This document shows positions 8,213 to 17,940 of a DNA stretch of 64,000 nt, piece by piece (the stretch's first letter is position 1; every line of letters begins with the position of its first letter). This DNA comes from Marine group II euryarchaeote REDSEA-S11_B3N4. GTDB taxonomy: Archaea; Thermoplasmatota; Poseidoniia; Poseidoniales; Thalassarchaeaceae. Below the pieces are notes generated by a model. That model was not told the origin of the DNA. It saw only the letters and a list, made by a program, of their open reading frames with translations, and did not search any database. Location of the stretch: contig LURR01000012.1 of assembly GCA_001628485.1 (NCBI GenBank), forward strand, positions 82,563 to 146,562, in the 5' to 3' direction. The position numbers and the translations under genes were made by a program.

Positions 8213-10768
8213 TTAGCGCGACCTTCTCACTGACTTCCCGGCAGATCTAACCAGATTGTCAACGAGCTTCGGACTCCATCCCCTAAGGTCAGAGAGTCTT
8301 GCCATATCCCTCTCAGTGATTTCTGAAACGTCCAAAGCGGTCGAAACTCCTAGAGTTTCAGCCATCTCTCTAGCTCTAACTCTGCCTATACCTTTGATTG
8401 AGACAAGTCCTAGGATGTCAGCCTTGCATCCGAACCTAACCCTCCTATGTACCTCGTCTATTGAATCATACAGAATCTTGTGGGCATCACGTTCGAAATT
8501 TGCTAGGTTTTGGTCCTCTGAAAGAATTCTTCGCATCGCGAATAGCAGCCATTCCATCAACTCGACTCTGCTCCTGAGATCTCCGGGTTGAACTCCCCAC
8601 TCCTCTTCGATACTATCCAAGGAGGCTTCCTCCATCCATGATTGAACCACTAATGCACCCTTCATTCTTCGTTCCTGTTCAAGATCTATAGATTCCCCCA
8701 ATAACTCTCTTTCATGCCCATGCAAGACCCCTAGTATTGTATCATAATCACTCTTCCTTGGCCACAGAGGAAGGAAATCAGGAGTGCAAGAAGCCAGATG
8801 GAGGAGAGTTAAGGGGGACACCTGTCCAGTATTATCATGGCCCGAGACAATTTCCATCGCCCTATTCAGGCCATCATGGATAATCTTCCCTGAAATTGGA
8901 TTAAGGTAGAGTCTCGAGATTCTTGAGCCCAGAGAAGTGGGAGAGTATGTCATAGCTGCTGGTTCCGGTACCAAACCCTCTGAAACCTGGTAGGCACTAG
9001 CCTTGGTGAATCCAAATATTGCTGGCCCGGTTCTAGGGGTTAGAACCGATTTTCGCCCCTCTTCTTTCTTGAAAAGATCCAATCCTGGAATTGAGGTAGC
9101 AGAATTTGCCCAAGATGGCATCTCGTCTTCCCACATTTCTTCGTCACTAGAATCCGAAACTCTGCCTTTAATCGCCCTCTTGACTTCCTGAGACTCTCCA
9201 GTTCTTTCAATCATTGAGTTCTCGCAAAGCCAATGGAGAACGTCATCAGTTCTAGCTTCCAAGGTCTCTGCAGGCATCTGGCTGGCTAGGAAAGTCTTCG
9301 ATAGGAACCGCGATATTCCATCTCTGTCATTTATTCCAGCAGTTGCAACTACTGACAGAATGTGAGCTAGTAAGGCACCATCCTGTTCGGCACGTTGCGC
9401 GCTCGGATTTGCCAGCTTAGATGTCACTTGTTCTGATTCTCCTCTTAGGTATAGCTCTACTAGATTCGACTCATCCTGAATGTTTTTAGAAACTAGGAAA
9501 GACTCTCCAAAGTCATCAAAACCAGGCCTTCCGGCCCTTCCCATCATCTGCCTCACCTCCATTACTGGCAGGGGCATGCTCCTCGATGCAATTGTGCTCC
9601 ATCTTCTGGTATCTCTGACAACAACCCTGCTCGCTGGTAAGTTTACTCCTTGTGCTAGAGTTGGAGTTGCAACTATACACTGGAGATTTCCATCCCTGAA
9701 TCCATTCTCGATCACCTTTCTCTGGGAAGAGGTCAAACCAGCATGGTGGAAACCTACTCCTCCTCTAACTGAATTCGAAAGAGCCTTCACAGTGGCCGAA
9801 CCATCCTCCCCCCTCCACAATTCCTGTGACATAGAGGTCCAAGATTCAACCACTGACTCAGCGAAACCAAGATCCCCATTTTCTAGCCTAGTCTTCAAGT
9901 GACTAGAGAGCTCTCTGGCCTCTTTCTGTGCAGATGATCTTGAAGAAACGAAAACTAGCATCTGCTTCCCCATCCCAATAGTGTCGTCCATCACAGAATG
10001 GAGGTTCTTCTCCACACCTCCCTCGAGACGCTTGGGTTCTGGTAAAATGAAATCCGTTGCCGGGCTCTCTACTGAGTGATACTTCATGTCCAATCCGGTC
10101 AGAGTACCTGAGTAGAGGGCTATTGGCCTCCAGTTAGAGGTTACTAAATCTGCCTCCAGCCATTCGGACAGCTCCTGTGCATTTCCTACTGTGGCAGAAA
10201 GGGCCAAGATCTGTACTCTCGGTGAGCTATGTCTTATTCTGGACAGTAGAATCTCCAGAGTAGGGCCTCTGGAAGGATCTTGCAAAAGGTGAAACTCGTC
10301 TGCCACAACTATTCCAATATCATCCAGTAGTGAGGGCTTAGATCGCAGCATCGAGTCTAGTTTCTCGCTAGTACAAACTAGCACGTCTGAATTTTCCACT
10401 AGGCTTGTTTCACTACTTCTGTCTCCGATAGCCAGGCCAACTTTCAGTCCAACACTCGAGCACACCTGGTTCAATTCCTCGTATTTCTCCGATGCTAGAG
10501 CCTTAAGAGGAACGATGTAAATTCCTCTTTGTCCACTCAAATCTCCAATCAGCCTGTTTGCCAGTGTGATATGAGCAACTAGGGATTTTCCACTCGCAGT
10601 AGGGACCGCGAGCATCAGATTTCTACCCTTTAGGGAGTTTGGAAGTGCTTCCGCTTGTGGAGGAAATAAACTATTGATTCCCCATTTCTCCTGAAGCATT
10701 TTCTTCAGACGTACATCGAATTCGAACTCTTCTAGACCTAAGATAGATGCCTCATTCCCGTTGTCCAT
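8213..10768 (-). CDS. hel308: Hel308-family superfamily 2 DNA helicase
   Basis: An 851-residue Ski2-like helicase thought to unwind lagging strands at stalled forks. Walker A PTASGKS is at residues 56-62. Motif II is DEFH at 157-160 (DEIH or DEAH in relatives). Motif III is LSATVGN, motif V GVNLPA and motif VI MGRAGRPGFD. The C-terminus has a helix-hairpin-helix (GIGRVRAREMAE) and ends in a basic tail (SVRRSR) like the autoinhibitory domain of Hel308. The length is somewhat longer than typical, with extra acidic sequence near residue 540. Cotranscription with cgi121 is likely. Confidence 0.9.
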   Translation of the reverse strand: MDNGNEASILGLEEFEFDVRLKKMLQEKWGINSLFPPQAEALPNSLKGRNLMLAVPTASGKSLVAHITLANRLIGDLSGQRGIYIVPLKALASEKYEELNQVCSSVGLKVGLAIGDRSSETSLVENSDVLVCTSEKLDSMLRSKPSLLDDIGIVVADEFHLLQDPSRGPTLEILLSRIRHSSPRVQILALSATVGNAQELSEWLEADLVTSNWRPIALYSGTLTGLDMKYHSVESPATDFILPEPKRLEGGVEKNLHSVMDDTIGMGKQMLVFVSSRSSAQKEARELSSHLKTRLENGDLGFAESVVESWTSMSQELWRGEDGSATVKALSNSVRGGVGFHHAGLTSSQRKVIENGFRDGNLQCIVATPTLAQGVNLPASRVVVRDTRRWSTIASRSMPLPVMEVRQMMGRAGRPGFDDFGESFLVSKNIQDESNLVELYLRGESEQVTSKLANPSAQRAEQDGALLAHILSVVATAGINDRDGISRFLSKTFLASQMPAETLEARTDDVLHWLCENSMIERTGESQEVKRAIKGRVSDSSDEEMWEDEMPSWANSATSIPGLDLFKKEEGRKSVLTPRTGPAIFGFTKASAYQVSEGLVPEPAAMTYSPTSLGSRISRLYLNPISGKIIHDGLNRAMEIVSGHDNTGQVSPLTLLHLASCTPDFLPLWPRKSDYDTILGVLHGHERELLGESIDLEQERRMKGALVVQSWMEEASLDSIEEEWGVQPGDLRSRVELMEWLLFAMRRILSEDQNLANFERDAHKILYDSIDEVHRRVRFGCKADILGLVSIKGIGRVRAREMAETLGVSTALDVSEITERDMARLSDLRGWSPKLVDNLVRSAGKSVRRSR

Positions 10769-10812
10769 GGGGGGACTCTAATTCGGCCGTTCTAAAGGAT
10801 GCCGAGTGAATA

Positions 10813-11289
10813 TTAACTCCATCTATGAAAGGCCGGATGACCCTCCTTTACTGCAACGAATAGCCCTTCTCCAGTTGCGCACACTTCTCCATCTGCAGAG
10901 AGGGACATTTTCACGTTGGCCCTGTCATCTCCAATCTCAGTTACTTCCCCTTTGACGATTAGAGTACTTCCCAGTGGGGTCGGACGCCTCAGTTTGATAC
11001 TGTATGATGCAGTTACAGTGCATGGAGGCTCGGTATCTCCTGCCTTGTCCATTAGTGCAATCGCCGCAGTCCAGTTTCCATGGCAGTCGAGAAGCGTCCC
11101 GATAATCCCTCCATTTATCATCCCGGGGAATGCCTGATGTCTCTCCTTAGGAGTAAATTCCATCTCCAGGCCATCTTCTGTCCTGAATGATCTGATTCTC
11201 AGACCATCCTGGTTAGATGGGCCGCAACCAAAGCAAATACTCGTCGGGGCATGAATCTCCTGAACGGAAAGCCCCTCTCGGTCGCCCAT
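10813..11289 (-). CDS. PaaI-like hotdog-fold thioesterase
   Basis: A 158-residue hotdog-fold protein of the 4HBT/PaaI type, predicted to hydrolyse acyl-CoA thioesters. The N-terminal CFGCGPSNQDGL motif is characteristic of one PaaI-like subgroup. The segment FPGMINGGIIGTLLDCHGN carries the conserved active-site loop and Asp at the start of the hot-dog helix. The following beta strands (SYSIKLRRPTPLGS) fit the fold. It is transcribed divergently from the M14-like gene. The substrate is unknown. Confidence 0.8.
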   Translation of the reverse strand: MGDREGLSVQEIHAPTSICFGCGPSNQDGLRIRSFRTEDGLEMEFTPKERHQAFPGMINGGIIGTLLDCHGNWTAAIALMDKAGDTEPPCTVTASYSIKLRRPTPLGSTLIVKGEVTEIGDDRANVKMSLSADGEVCATGEGLFVAVKEGHPAFHRWS

Positions 11290-11342
11290 GACCGCCGTTA
11301 GGGGTCATTCCGAATTGAATTTTCCCAAAACTTCACTCCGCA

Positions 11343-11356
11343 TTGTATTAATTTAC
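11343..11356 (+). promoter_or_regulatory. TATA-like promoter element for the M14-like gene
   Basis: An AT-rich stretch (tgtattaattta) lies about 25-30 bases before GTG 11375. This is the spacing expected between an archaeal TATA box and the start of a leaderless transcript. It supports 11375 rather than the ATG at 11288, which would overlap the start codon of the divergent thioesterase gene. Confidence 0.4.
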
Positions 11357-11374
11357 CAATCCCTCGGGCCAATA

Positions 11375-12730
11375 GTGCCAGAAGACGAACAGGCCAATTC
11401 GACACCAGCCGCAGATGCAGAGGAATCCAAACTCCCTCCGCGCGCTAAGAAGCGAAGATTCGCTCCAATCAAGATAGCTAATCAGATTCCCATGAAGCGA
11501 AGAAAGGAGATAGAGAAGGCTCTGGGAGAAGTGGGGGAGAGCCCTTCCAAATGGTCTCGAAATGAAGGAACGAAGAATCACGTATTCATGAGAAAGAGGA
11601 TAAAACCAGGAACAATTAGGCACATGGAGTACGAACTCCTAGATGTTGAAATTGGAGAATCTTGGCCAGTCCCGATAAGCATCGTTCACGGCTCAAGGCC
11701 TGGTCCTGTAGTGACTCTTCTAGGTGCAATACATGGAGACGAACTTGTGGGGCCACTGGCCCTAACCTACTTATGCGGACCCAACTTCATGGGAGAAGAC
11801 CGAGTCATAGACGCTAGTGTATTGGCTGGAACAATACGAATCGTACCCATAGTCAACCTTCCCGGATATCGGAGGATGATTCGAGACTTCCCGGATGGGA
11901 GGGATCTGAACAGATGCTTTCCAGGAAAATCTGACAGTAATACCACCTCAAGAGTAGCCTACAAGCTATGGAGCAATGTCATCAAAAGCAGTGATTATGT
12001 GGTTGATCTCCATTCCGCAGCAAAGGGAAGGACAAACATCCCCCAGATAAGAGCAAATCTAGCGCACGCAAGCAGTAATCGAATTGCAAGATCCTTTGGA
12101 ATAGAGACTATTCTAGATAGCGAGGGGCCAAGAGGATCCCTGAGGAGAGTTGCCAATCAAGAGGGAATAGCCTGCATCACTTACGAAGGAGGGGGTTCGG
12201 ACGAGGCAGATCCGGAGTCAGTTCAGATTTCCATGTATGGAATAATCAATCTTCTCAGGAGCCTCAGAATGCTTCCAGGTTATCCTAGCAAACCGAGGTT
12301 CAGGATTCTTGCATCGGGATCGGTCTGGATTCGTTCCGATCAAGGGGGCCTACTGGACGTCCTGGCACCCGCTGGAAGCTTCGTCGAGGAAGGGGAGATC
12401 GTCGCGACTATTACCGATCCAGAGCTTCCAGGTGTTCAGCATGACGTCCAGTCCCCCATAAGAGGACTCCTAATCAGCTCAGCAACACATCCGTTCGTGA
12501 ACTCAGGGTCTCCAATTGGCCATCTATTGCCAGTTAAGAGAGGAGTATCTACACTGAAGCGGAGGCTCGATGATGAAGGTTGCCTGATAATCAGTGGTTC
12601 CGATGGAGAGCCTCCATGGAGGGAGGACGATGACATCGAGGACATCGCAGTATTTGGAGAGTGGTCTGGAGGATCACCAGATGCAGAATGGGGTCCAGCA
12701 GGTTCGACGGACGAGGAGGAAGACAACTGA
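11375..12730 (+). CDS. M14/aspartoacylase-like deacylase
   Basis: Zinc-dependent hydrolase related to succinylglutamate desuccinylase and aspartoacylase (AstE/AspA, M14 fold). The zinc motif is GAIHGDELVG (His and Glu ligands). RDLNRCFPG is the family's Arg-Asn-Phe/Pro segment, and VVDLHSA supplies the third zinc ligand. A C-terminal region with VLAPAGSFVEEGEIVATI resembles a biotinyl/lipoyl-like beta barrel often found in this family. The N-terminus is low-complexity and basic (PPRAKKRRF). I use GTG 11375 because of the upstream TATA element. The substrate is unresolved; an N-acyl amino acid or peptide is plausible. Confidence 0.78.
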   Translation: MPEDEQANSTPAADAEESKLPPRAKKRRFAPIKIANQIPMKRRKEIEKALGEVGESPSKWSRNEGTKNHVFMRKRIKPGTIRHMEYELLDVEIGESWPVPISIVHGSRPGPVVTLLGAIHGDELVGPLALTYLCGPNFMGEDRVIDASVLAGTIRIVPIVNLPGYRRMIRDFPDGRDLNRCFPGKSDSNTTSRVAYKLWSNVIKSSDYVVDLHSAAKGRTNIPQIRANLAHASSNRIARSFGIETILDSEGPRGSLRRVANQEGIACITYEGGGSDEADPESVQISMYGIINLLRSLRMLPGYPSKPRFRILASGSVWIRSDQGGLLDVLAPAGSFVEEGEIVATITDPELPGVQHDVQSPIRGLLISSATHPFVNSGSPIGHLLPVKRGVSTLKRRLDDEGCLIISGSDGEPPWREDDDIEDIAVFGEWSGGSPDAEWGPAGSTDEEEDN

Positions 12731-12753
12731 TGATCACTCTTTTGTCCTCTTGA

Positions 12754-15700
12754 CTACGAGTTTTCATCGTTCGACCAAGATACATCTGGAGCAGAAGGCA
12801 AAACCATACCCTTGTTCTCGGGACTGATGGCCAGTCTCTCTGGACTGACTCCGTATGCTTCGAGGGCATCTTGCAACTCTTTAGCCCTCGAAATTCTCAG
12901 TCCAATCAAGAATCCTCCTGCAGAGAGGGCAATAAGGAAAGTGACTATCCCAATCATGCCTGTTGGACTGGAGACAATCGAGAAAAGCCAATTCTCTGAT
13001 TGCGGCTCTACCCAAATAGTCACCATGATATTCCACTCGACCTCAGTGTAGTAAACGTCTTCTGAGACGACCGCTTTCAATTTCTGAATTGACGACCCCT
13101 CATCGCAGAATTGTATCTGCATATTCTCCTCTGTATCTCTGCAATGGATTGGCATCAGAATCACAGTCTTCCCATCTTGACTGGTGTTGGCTTCCAGAGA
13201 ATAACCACTCATAGACCAAGTGATTACCGCGTCAACCGATGACTGAATCCCAGATACTGAGATTTCGAAGGATTCATTCGCTGAATCCCAGGTAACCGGT
13301 ATCGAACTATAGGTCCTAGGACCATCGTATATGTTCCCGTTTTCCAGGAATACAGTGCCCGACGATTTGTCGTAATTTGACAAGATTAGCCCTAGCCTGT
13401 TCACAAACTCATCCTCTTCGCCGTCGCAGTCATCATCAACTCCATTCCACTGTTCGACAGCACCAGGGTATGTACTTCCGACTAGATCGTCACAATCGTC
13501 ATACTCGTAGAATCCGTCATTATCTCGGTCATAGTCCGTGAATACCGGACTGGAAAGGCCACGAGCAATCTCAGTTCCATCGTCTACTCCGTCTTGGTCC
13601 GTGTCTGCAGAATCGAATGATGTAGTATAGTTGTGATACTCGGAATAGTCACTTAGGCCATCACCATCAGTATCTCTTTCGTAGAAGTCCTCATCCACTA
13701 GATCGTCACAGTCGTTATCTTTTCCATCTAGCTCCTCAGGACGCTCAGGAGCCCTTTCGAAGTCATCATCATCACAGTCTTGGAAATGGTACCAGCCATC
13801 TAGGTCAGAGTCAGGATCCGCAGCAAGCGGATCAGACATGAACTCATTCAATTCAGTCCCATCGGGGAGTCCGTCCCCGTCAGAATCCCCGTCATTAGGA
13901 TCCGTGGAGTGTTGGTGATACTCTGCATAGTCAGTTAATCCATCCATATCTGTATCAATCCAGAAGAAGTCTTCGTCTATGTCTTCGTCACAATCGTTGT
14001 CTAGTCCGTCTAGGGACTCAGTCGCGTCTGGTGCAAAACTCGAATCGTTGTCATCACAGTCATCGAACCAGTAAGCTCCGTCACCATCCGCATCTACATC
14101 AACTAACAACGGGTTACTACCGAACTCCAACTCCTGCTGATCTGGTATTCCATCCCCATCTGAGTCAGAATCTTCTGGGTTTGTTCCATGGATGTGGAAT
14201 TCTTCCCAGTCCGACAGTCCATCTCCATCCGCATCTGAATCATTGAAACCCTCGTCCTCAAGACCGTCGCAATCGTCATCCTTTCCATTGAGGGCCTCTA
14301 ACATCCCAGGATTCACCTCGTGATCATCATCATCGCAGTCTTGGAAATGATAGTAATCGTCCGAGTCGTTGTCTGCGTCAAAGGTCAGGGGGTCTGAGAA
14401 CCAAACAACTATCTCATCATAATCGCTAATTCCGTCAGAATCCGAATCGTATGACAGTGGATTCGTGCTATGGACCATTATCTCTTGATAATCGTCAAGC
14501 CCGTCACCATCGGTGTCATTGTCAATTGCCTTGGTCCCGTAGATTACAATTTCCTGATAGTCATCCAATCCATCGTCGTCTGAGTCAGAATCTAGTGGAT
14601 CCGTCAGATGCACCGAAGTCTCGTTCTCATCACTCAGGCCATCACCATCATCGTCCGAGTCAAGGTAGTTGCAGACTCCGTCCGAGTCAGTGTCCGACGG
14701 AGTGGACGAGTTATCTAGAGGGTCAGTTGAACATGACAGCTCCATGGAGTCGTTCCAAGCATCATCATCGTCGTCCGAGTCAAGGTAGTTGCAGACTCCG
14801 TCCGAGTCAGTGTCAGACGGATTAGATGAGTTGTCCAGAGGGTCGGTAGAGCAAGCTTGCTCGGTAGAGTCATCGAATCCATCCCCATCGTCGTCCGAGT
14901 CAAGGTAGTTGCAGACTCCGTCAGAGTCAGTGTCCGACGGAGTGGATGAATTGTCCAGAGGGTCGGTAGAGCAAGATATCTCGTCTATGTCGACCCAACC
15001 ATCGTTGTCATCGTCTAAATCGTTGTAGTCGGGCCACCCATCGCCATCTGTGTCTGTAACATTCCCGACTCCATGGAAAATCAATTCCCATGAGTTCAGA
15101 GTCCCGGAGTTAGATCCCGTGACCGAATCTCGAACCTTCAGGGTCCAGTTCCCCTGAGAGGACTCGTCCCAGTGCTGGACCGTCCCGAACCTCCAATTCG
15201 AGTAGTCTGCATTGTTGTCATCATGAACTTCCGCAAGCCACGACTGATGGCCACTAGGTGACTCCAGAACGATGTCCAACTCGCCCCGGGCAGTGTGAGT
15301 GATATCGACAATTACGTCTACCGACTCTAGGCTCAAATCAATTGGAACAGAGAGGTTGAACTCGGTCCATGAGCTTGGTCCGTTGTCGATATCGAGATTC
15401 TCTGTGAAAGGCCCAAAAGTAGCGTTCACCTCCTCTCCACTGCTTGTCCAATTCTCAGCCAATGACACTGCTGCACCTGCATCCACTGCTCCGAATCCGT
15501 ACTTGTGAGAGACCGTGAGGCCCCCTCCATTCACGGACCAAGAAGAATCGTTTGCGTCGTTCTTCCTAGAGCTATGGACGAGGATATTCTGGACATCGCG
15601 CCATGTCAAATCGGGATTCGACTCCAGAATCAGAGCTATTACCCCAGAAACAAGGGGGGTGGCACTCGAGGTTCCTCCGAAGTCGTGGGTCACGTCACCT

Positions 15701-16890
15701 CCACTGTATCCTCCTGTTCCAGTGATATCCGTGGTTGTTATTCCCTCATAGTCGGGCGTCCCACCATTGGAGTGAGCGGTAACCAGAATGTTCGCCCCAG
15801 GTTCAGAGTACCACGATTGATCCCCGTAGTGTGTAATAGCTGCCACTGCAATCGCATATCTTAGGCTTGCATACCCGTCGTAGTTAGAATTGTCATTAGC
15901 TTCGAGTCCATTCCCAGCAGCCCATGTGTATATGTTTCCTAGCCCGGACCTTCCATTGTATATCGAATCCTCAATGGCTGCAACGGTTATTGGCCCAGGT
16001 CCTTCGAGCCTGTTCCCATCGTCGAAGGGGCCCCAGGAGTTTGAGTAGATGTCTATGTCTCCGTTATCATAACTAAGAGCATCTGCAGCGGTAGAGTCCG
16101 TGAAACCACACGCAATCAGTCTGTGGCCAGCTATATCTGCCCCGAATGCAGCACCTGTTACTCCGATTGAATTATTTCCGGTTCCTGCTGCTACTCCGGC
16201 TACTGCCGTTCCATGTCCGTCCCAGGAGTTCGGGTCCGGATCCGGATCATCTCCGCACCAGTCATAGGAGTGCTGAGAGAGGTAGTTGGTAGTAAGGTCA
16301 GGGTGGGAATGCTCCACGCCGTCGTCAATCACACTGATCACGACTCCCGAACCATTGTACGAGTTCCAGACTGCGGTTACATTAGCATCCTCGCCCGACG
16401 TCCCGCTGGTTTGTCCAGTGTTGTTTAGATGCCATTGATCGTCGTAGAATGGGTCATTTGGCTCGAATCTCGTAGAGACTGACCTATCCAATAGGGGGGA
16501 GAAAGACTCAATCTCTCCCTTCAGAAATGAACTCCTCAGTTGTTCGAGTCCTTTTGTAGAATCTTCGAAAGTCCATATGTAGGAACCCCTGAGATGCTCT
16601 ACTGGCTCGCTGTCCTCAGGCTCCGCTGCCGTCCATCGATGCTCCTCAATCGGGATTCCAGTCACGACCAGCCAGGAATCTACTAAGGCCAACTCTGCCT
16701 CTTCATACGAGTCGATATCAGAAACCCTCTCGAACGCAATCTGGACCGATCTTGAGTACGTCCCCAAGATATCTTCCAAAACTACAGTGGGTATTTCCTC
16801 AGGATCTTCCCCTCCTAGGGCATGCCCAGCAGGGGAGAAGGACACCATCAACAATACCAATATGGCGACTCTCACATGCAACCTCGACAA
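12754..16890 (-). CDS. surface kexin-like S8 protease with P domain and calcium repeats
   Basis: A 1378-residue exported protease. After a signal peptide (to about residue 24) and a propeptide comes a subtilisin domain with catalytic Asp189 (VIDDG), His226 (DGHGTAVAG), oxyanion Asn327 and Ser408 (GGTSSATP). A proprotein-convertase P domain follows (about 480-605; SPSGHQSWL, GNWTLKVRDS). Then come many thrombospondin type-3-like DxDxDG repeats and several DCDDDD...DGxDDDCDG units resembling the MopE-type metal-binding motif. A beta-rich region and one membrane helix (PTGMIGIVTFLIALSAGGF) end the extracellular part, leaving a short cytoplasmic tail. It probably degrades external protein while anchored at the cell surface. 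Confidence 0.9.
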   Translation of the reverse strand: MSRLHVRVAILVLLMVSFSPAGHALGGEDPEEIPTVVLEDILGTYSRSVQIAFERVSDIDSYEEAELALVDSWLVVTGIPIEEHRWTAAEPEDSEPVEHLRGSYIWTFEDSTKGLEQLRSSFLKGEIESFSPLLDRSVSTRFEPNDPFYDDQWHLNNTGQTSGTSGEDANVTAVWNSYNGSGVVISVIDDGVEHSHPDLTTNYLSQHSYDWCGDDPDPDPNSWDGHGTAVAGVAAGTGNNSIGVTGAAFGADIAGHRLIACGFTDSTAADALSYDNGDIDIYSNSWGPFDDGNRLEGPGPITVAAIEDSIYNGRSGLGNIYTWAAGNGLEANDNSNYDGYASLRYAIAVAAITHYGDQSWYSEPGANILVTAHSNGGTPDYEGITTTDITGTGGYSGGDVTHDFGGTSSATPLVSGVIALILESNPDLTWRDVQNILVHSSRKNDANDSSWSVNGGGLTVSHKYGFGAVDAGAAVSLAENWTSSGEEVNATFGPFTENLDIDNGPSSWTEFNLSVPIDLSLESVDVIVDITHTARGELDIVLESPSGHQSWLAEVHDDNNADYSNWRFGTVQHWDESSQGNWTLKVRDSVTGSNSGTLNSWELIFHGVGNVTDTDGDGWPDYNDLDDDNDGWVDIDEISCSTDPLDNSSTPSDTDSDGVCNYLDSDDDGDGFDDSTEQACSTDPLDNSSNPSDTDSDGVCNYLDSDDDDDAWNDSMELSCSTDPLDNSSTPSDTDSDGVCNYLDSDDDGDGLSDENETSVHLTDPLDSDSDDDGLDDYQEIVIYGTKAIDNDTDGDGLDDYQEIMVHSTNPLSYDSDSDGISDYDEIVVWFSDPLTFDADNDSDDYYHFQDCDDDDHEVNPGMLEALNGKDDDCDGLEDEGFNDSDADGDGLSDWEEFHIHGTNPEDSDSDGDGIPDQQELEFGSNPLLVDVDADGDGAYWFDDCDDNDSSFAPDATESLDGLDNDCDEDIDEDFFWIDTDMDGLTDYAEYHQHSTDPNDGDSDGDGLPDGTELNEFMSDPLAADPDSDLDGWYHFQDCDDDDFERAPERPEELDGKDNDCDDLVDEDFYERDTDGDGLSDYSEYHNYTTSFDSADTDQDGVDDGTEIARGLSSPVFTDYDRDNDGFYEYDDCDDLVGSTYPGAVEQWNGVDDDCDGEEDEFVNRLGLILSNYDKSSGTVFLENGNIYDGPRTYSSIPVTWDSANESFEISVSGIQSSVDAVITWSMSGYSLEANTSQDGKTVILMPIHCRDTEENMQIQFCDEGSSIQKLKAVVSEDVYYTEVEWNIMVTIWVEPQSENWLFSIVSSPTGMIGIVTFLIALSAGGFLIGLRISRAKELQDALEAYGVSPERLAISPENKGMVLPSAPDVSWSNDENS
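14641..15000. repeat. three tandem 120-bp repeats within the kexin-like protease gene
   Basis: A block containing tcgtccgagtcaaggtag recurs at about 14651, 14771 and 14891 with an exact 120-base period and few differences. Each copy encodes 40 residues containing CSTDPLDNSS and DTDSDGVCNYLDSDDD, that is, a calcium-repeat module with a Cys pair. Surrounding modules are much more diverged, so this array looks recently amplified or homogenised. Confidence 0.85.
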
Positions 16891-16924
16891 ACCAGAGAAT
16901 ATAGCCGTTCGTCTTTGTTGCTAT

Positions 16925-17899
16925 TCAGTTATCCGAGTTCTCAGAGTCTCCAGAAGAGGATATTCTGTGATACAAGAAGGGTGCTATGACGATATACATC
17001 AGAACCCCATATACTCCTGAAGGTAAGCTAAGAGTAGATAGGCCCCCACTCGGAGAAGCGAGAATCAGACCTCCCACGGTAATTCCTACAGTCGCATTCT
17101 GTATTCCACTCTCAATCGAAACAGTAGTAGCCCTTGAGGGCTCAAGATTGAGTAATTTCGCACTATGGTAACCAATAGTGAGCATAAGGGCGTTTAGTGC
17201 CACCACAGATGGCCCTAGGGTTCCGATGTTGTCCATCAGAGTATCCCATTCACTAGCTATTGCTGCTAGGACTATTATCACAAACAGAACCGCTGCGGTC
17301 AGGCTGACTCCCCTGTCGATAGATTCTGCTGTACTAGGCTTGGTAGCCCTGATGGACATTCCAATAGCCACGGGAAGAGTAGTTAGCAAGAACATGGTAA
17401 TTCCAAGACCAATGATGTCTATGCTCGGCGCCGACTCTCCCATGAAATGGTCCATTGAGAAGCCAACCACCAATGGCAACGTAATCACAGACACAACCGA
17501 AACAACTGCTGTGTAGGAAATTGAAAGCGCAGTATCTCCTTTTGCCAACTTCGTCAGAATGTTTGACGTGACCCCACCAGGGCAACATGCTAGAATCATC
17601 AAGCCCACAGCGAGCTCCCCGTCTAGATCGGCCAAGCTTGCAATAGAGAAACCCACAATTGGAAGCACCAGCATCTGATTCACTATCCCGATTGTAAATG
17701 CCCTCGGCTCGCTGAAAACCAAGGCGAAGTCACCTGTGGTTAGCCCCAAACCAAGTGAGAACATGATGAACGCGAGTGCGAGTGGTAGCACTACATCGAT
17801 AATCACGTTGTCCTCTTCTGTCTCCTCTTGTGCCTGAACTGATGATGAGACCATCACCAGTGCAATCAGTACCGTAATAGTAACTAGACTTCCTCTCAT
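16925..17899 (-). CDS. bile acid:sodium symporter (BASS) family transporter
   Basis: A 324-residue polytopic membrane protein with about nine or ten hydrophobic segments after an N-terminal signal-like helix. The motifs ACCPGGVTSN (first discontinuous helix) and GIQNATVGIT (second) are typical of the SBF/BASS fold, which moves organic anions with sodium. There is no arsenite-carrier (Acr3) Cys signature beyond the PGG motif. It precedes the kexin-like protease gene on the same strand with a 34-base gap. The solute is unknown; 2-oxoacids or other carboxylates are plausible. Confidence 0.82.
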   Translation of the reverse strand: MRGSLVTITVLIALVMVSSSVQAQEETEEDNVIIDVVLPLALAFIMFSLGLGLTTGDFALVFSEPRAFTIGIVNQMLVLPIVGFSIASLADLDGELAVGLMILACCPGGVTSNILTKLAKGDTALSISYTAVVSVVSVITLPLVVGFSMDHFMGESAPSIDIIGLGITMFLLTTLPVAIGMSIRATKPSTAESIDRGVSLTAAVLFVIIVLAAIASEWDTLMDNIGTLGPSVVALNALMLTIGYHSAKLLNLEPSRATTVSIESGIQNATVGITVGGLILASPSGGLSTLSLPSGVYGVLMYIVIAPFLYHRISSSGDSENSDN

Positions 17900-17940
17900 G
17901 CTCTTCGAGGAATTTACCCCCGTATAACTGTGCTCTCTAA

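Noticed and set aside
11288-11374. ATG 11288 as start of the M14-like gene
   Set aside because: It would overlap the start codon of the divergent thioesterase gene and leave no promoter. A TATA-like element fits GTG 11375.
14031-14825. Plus-strand ORFs opposite the Asp-rich repeats
   Set aside because: They are shadows of the repetitive GAC/GAT codons on the coding strand and encode low-complexity His/Arg/Ser sequence with no start context.
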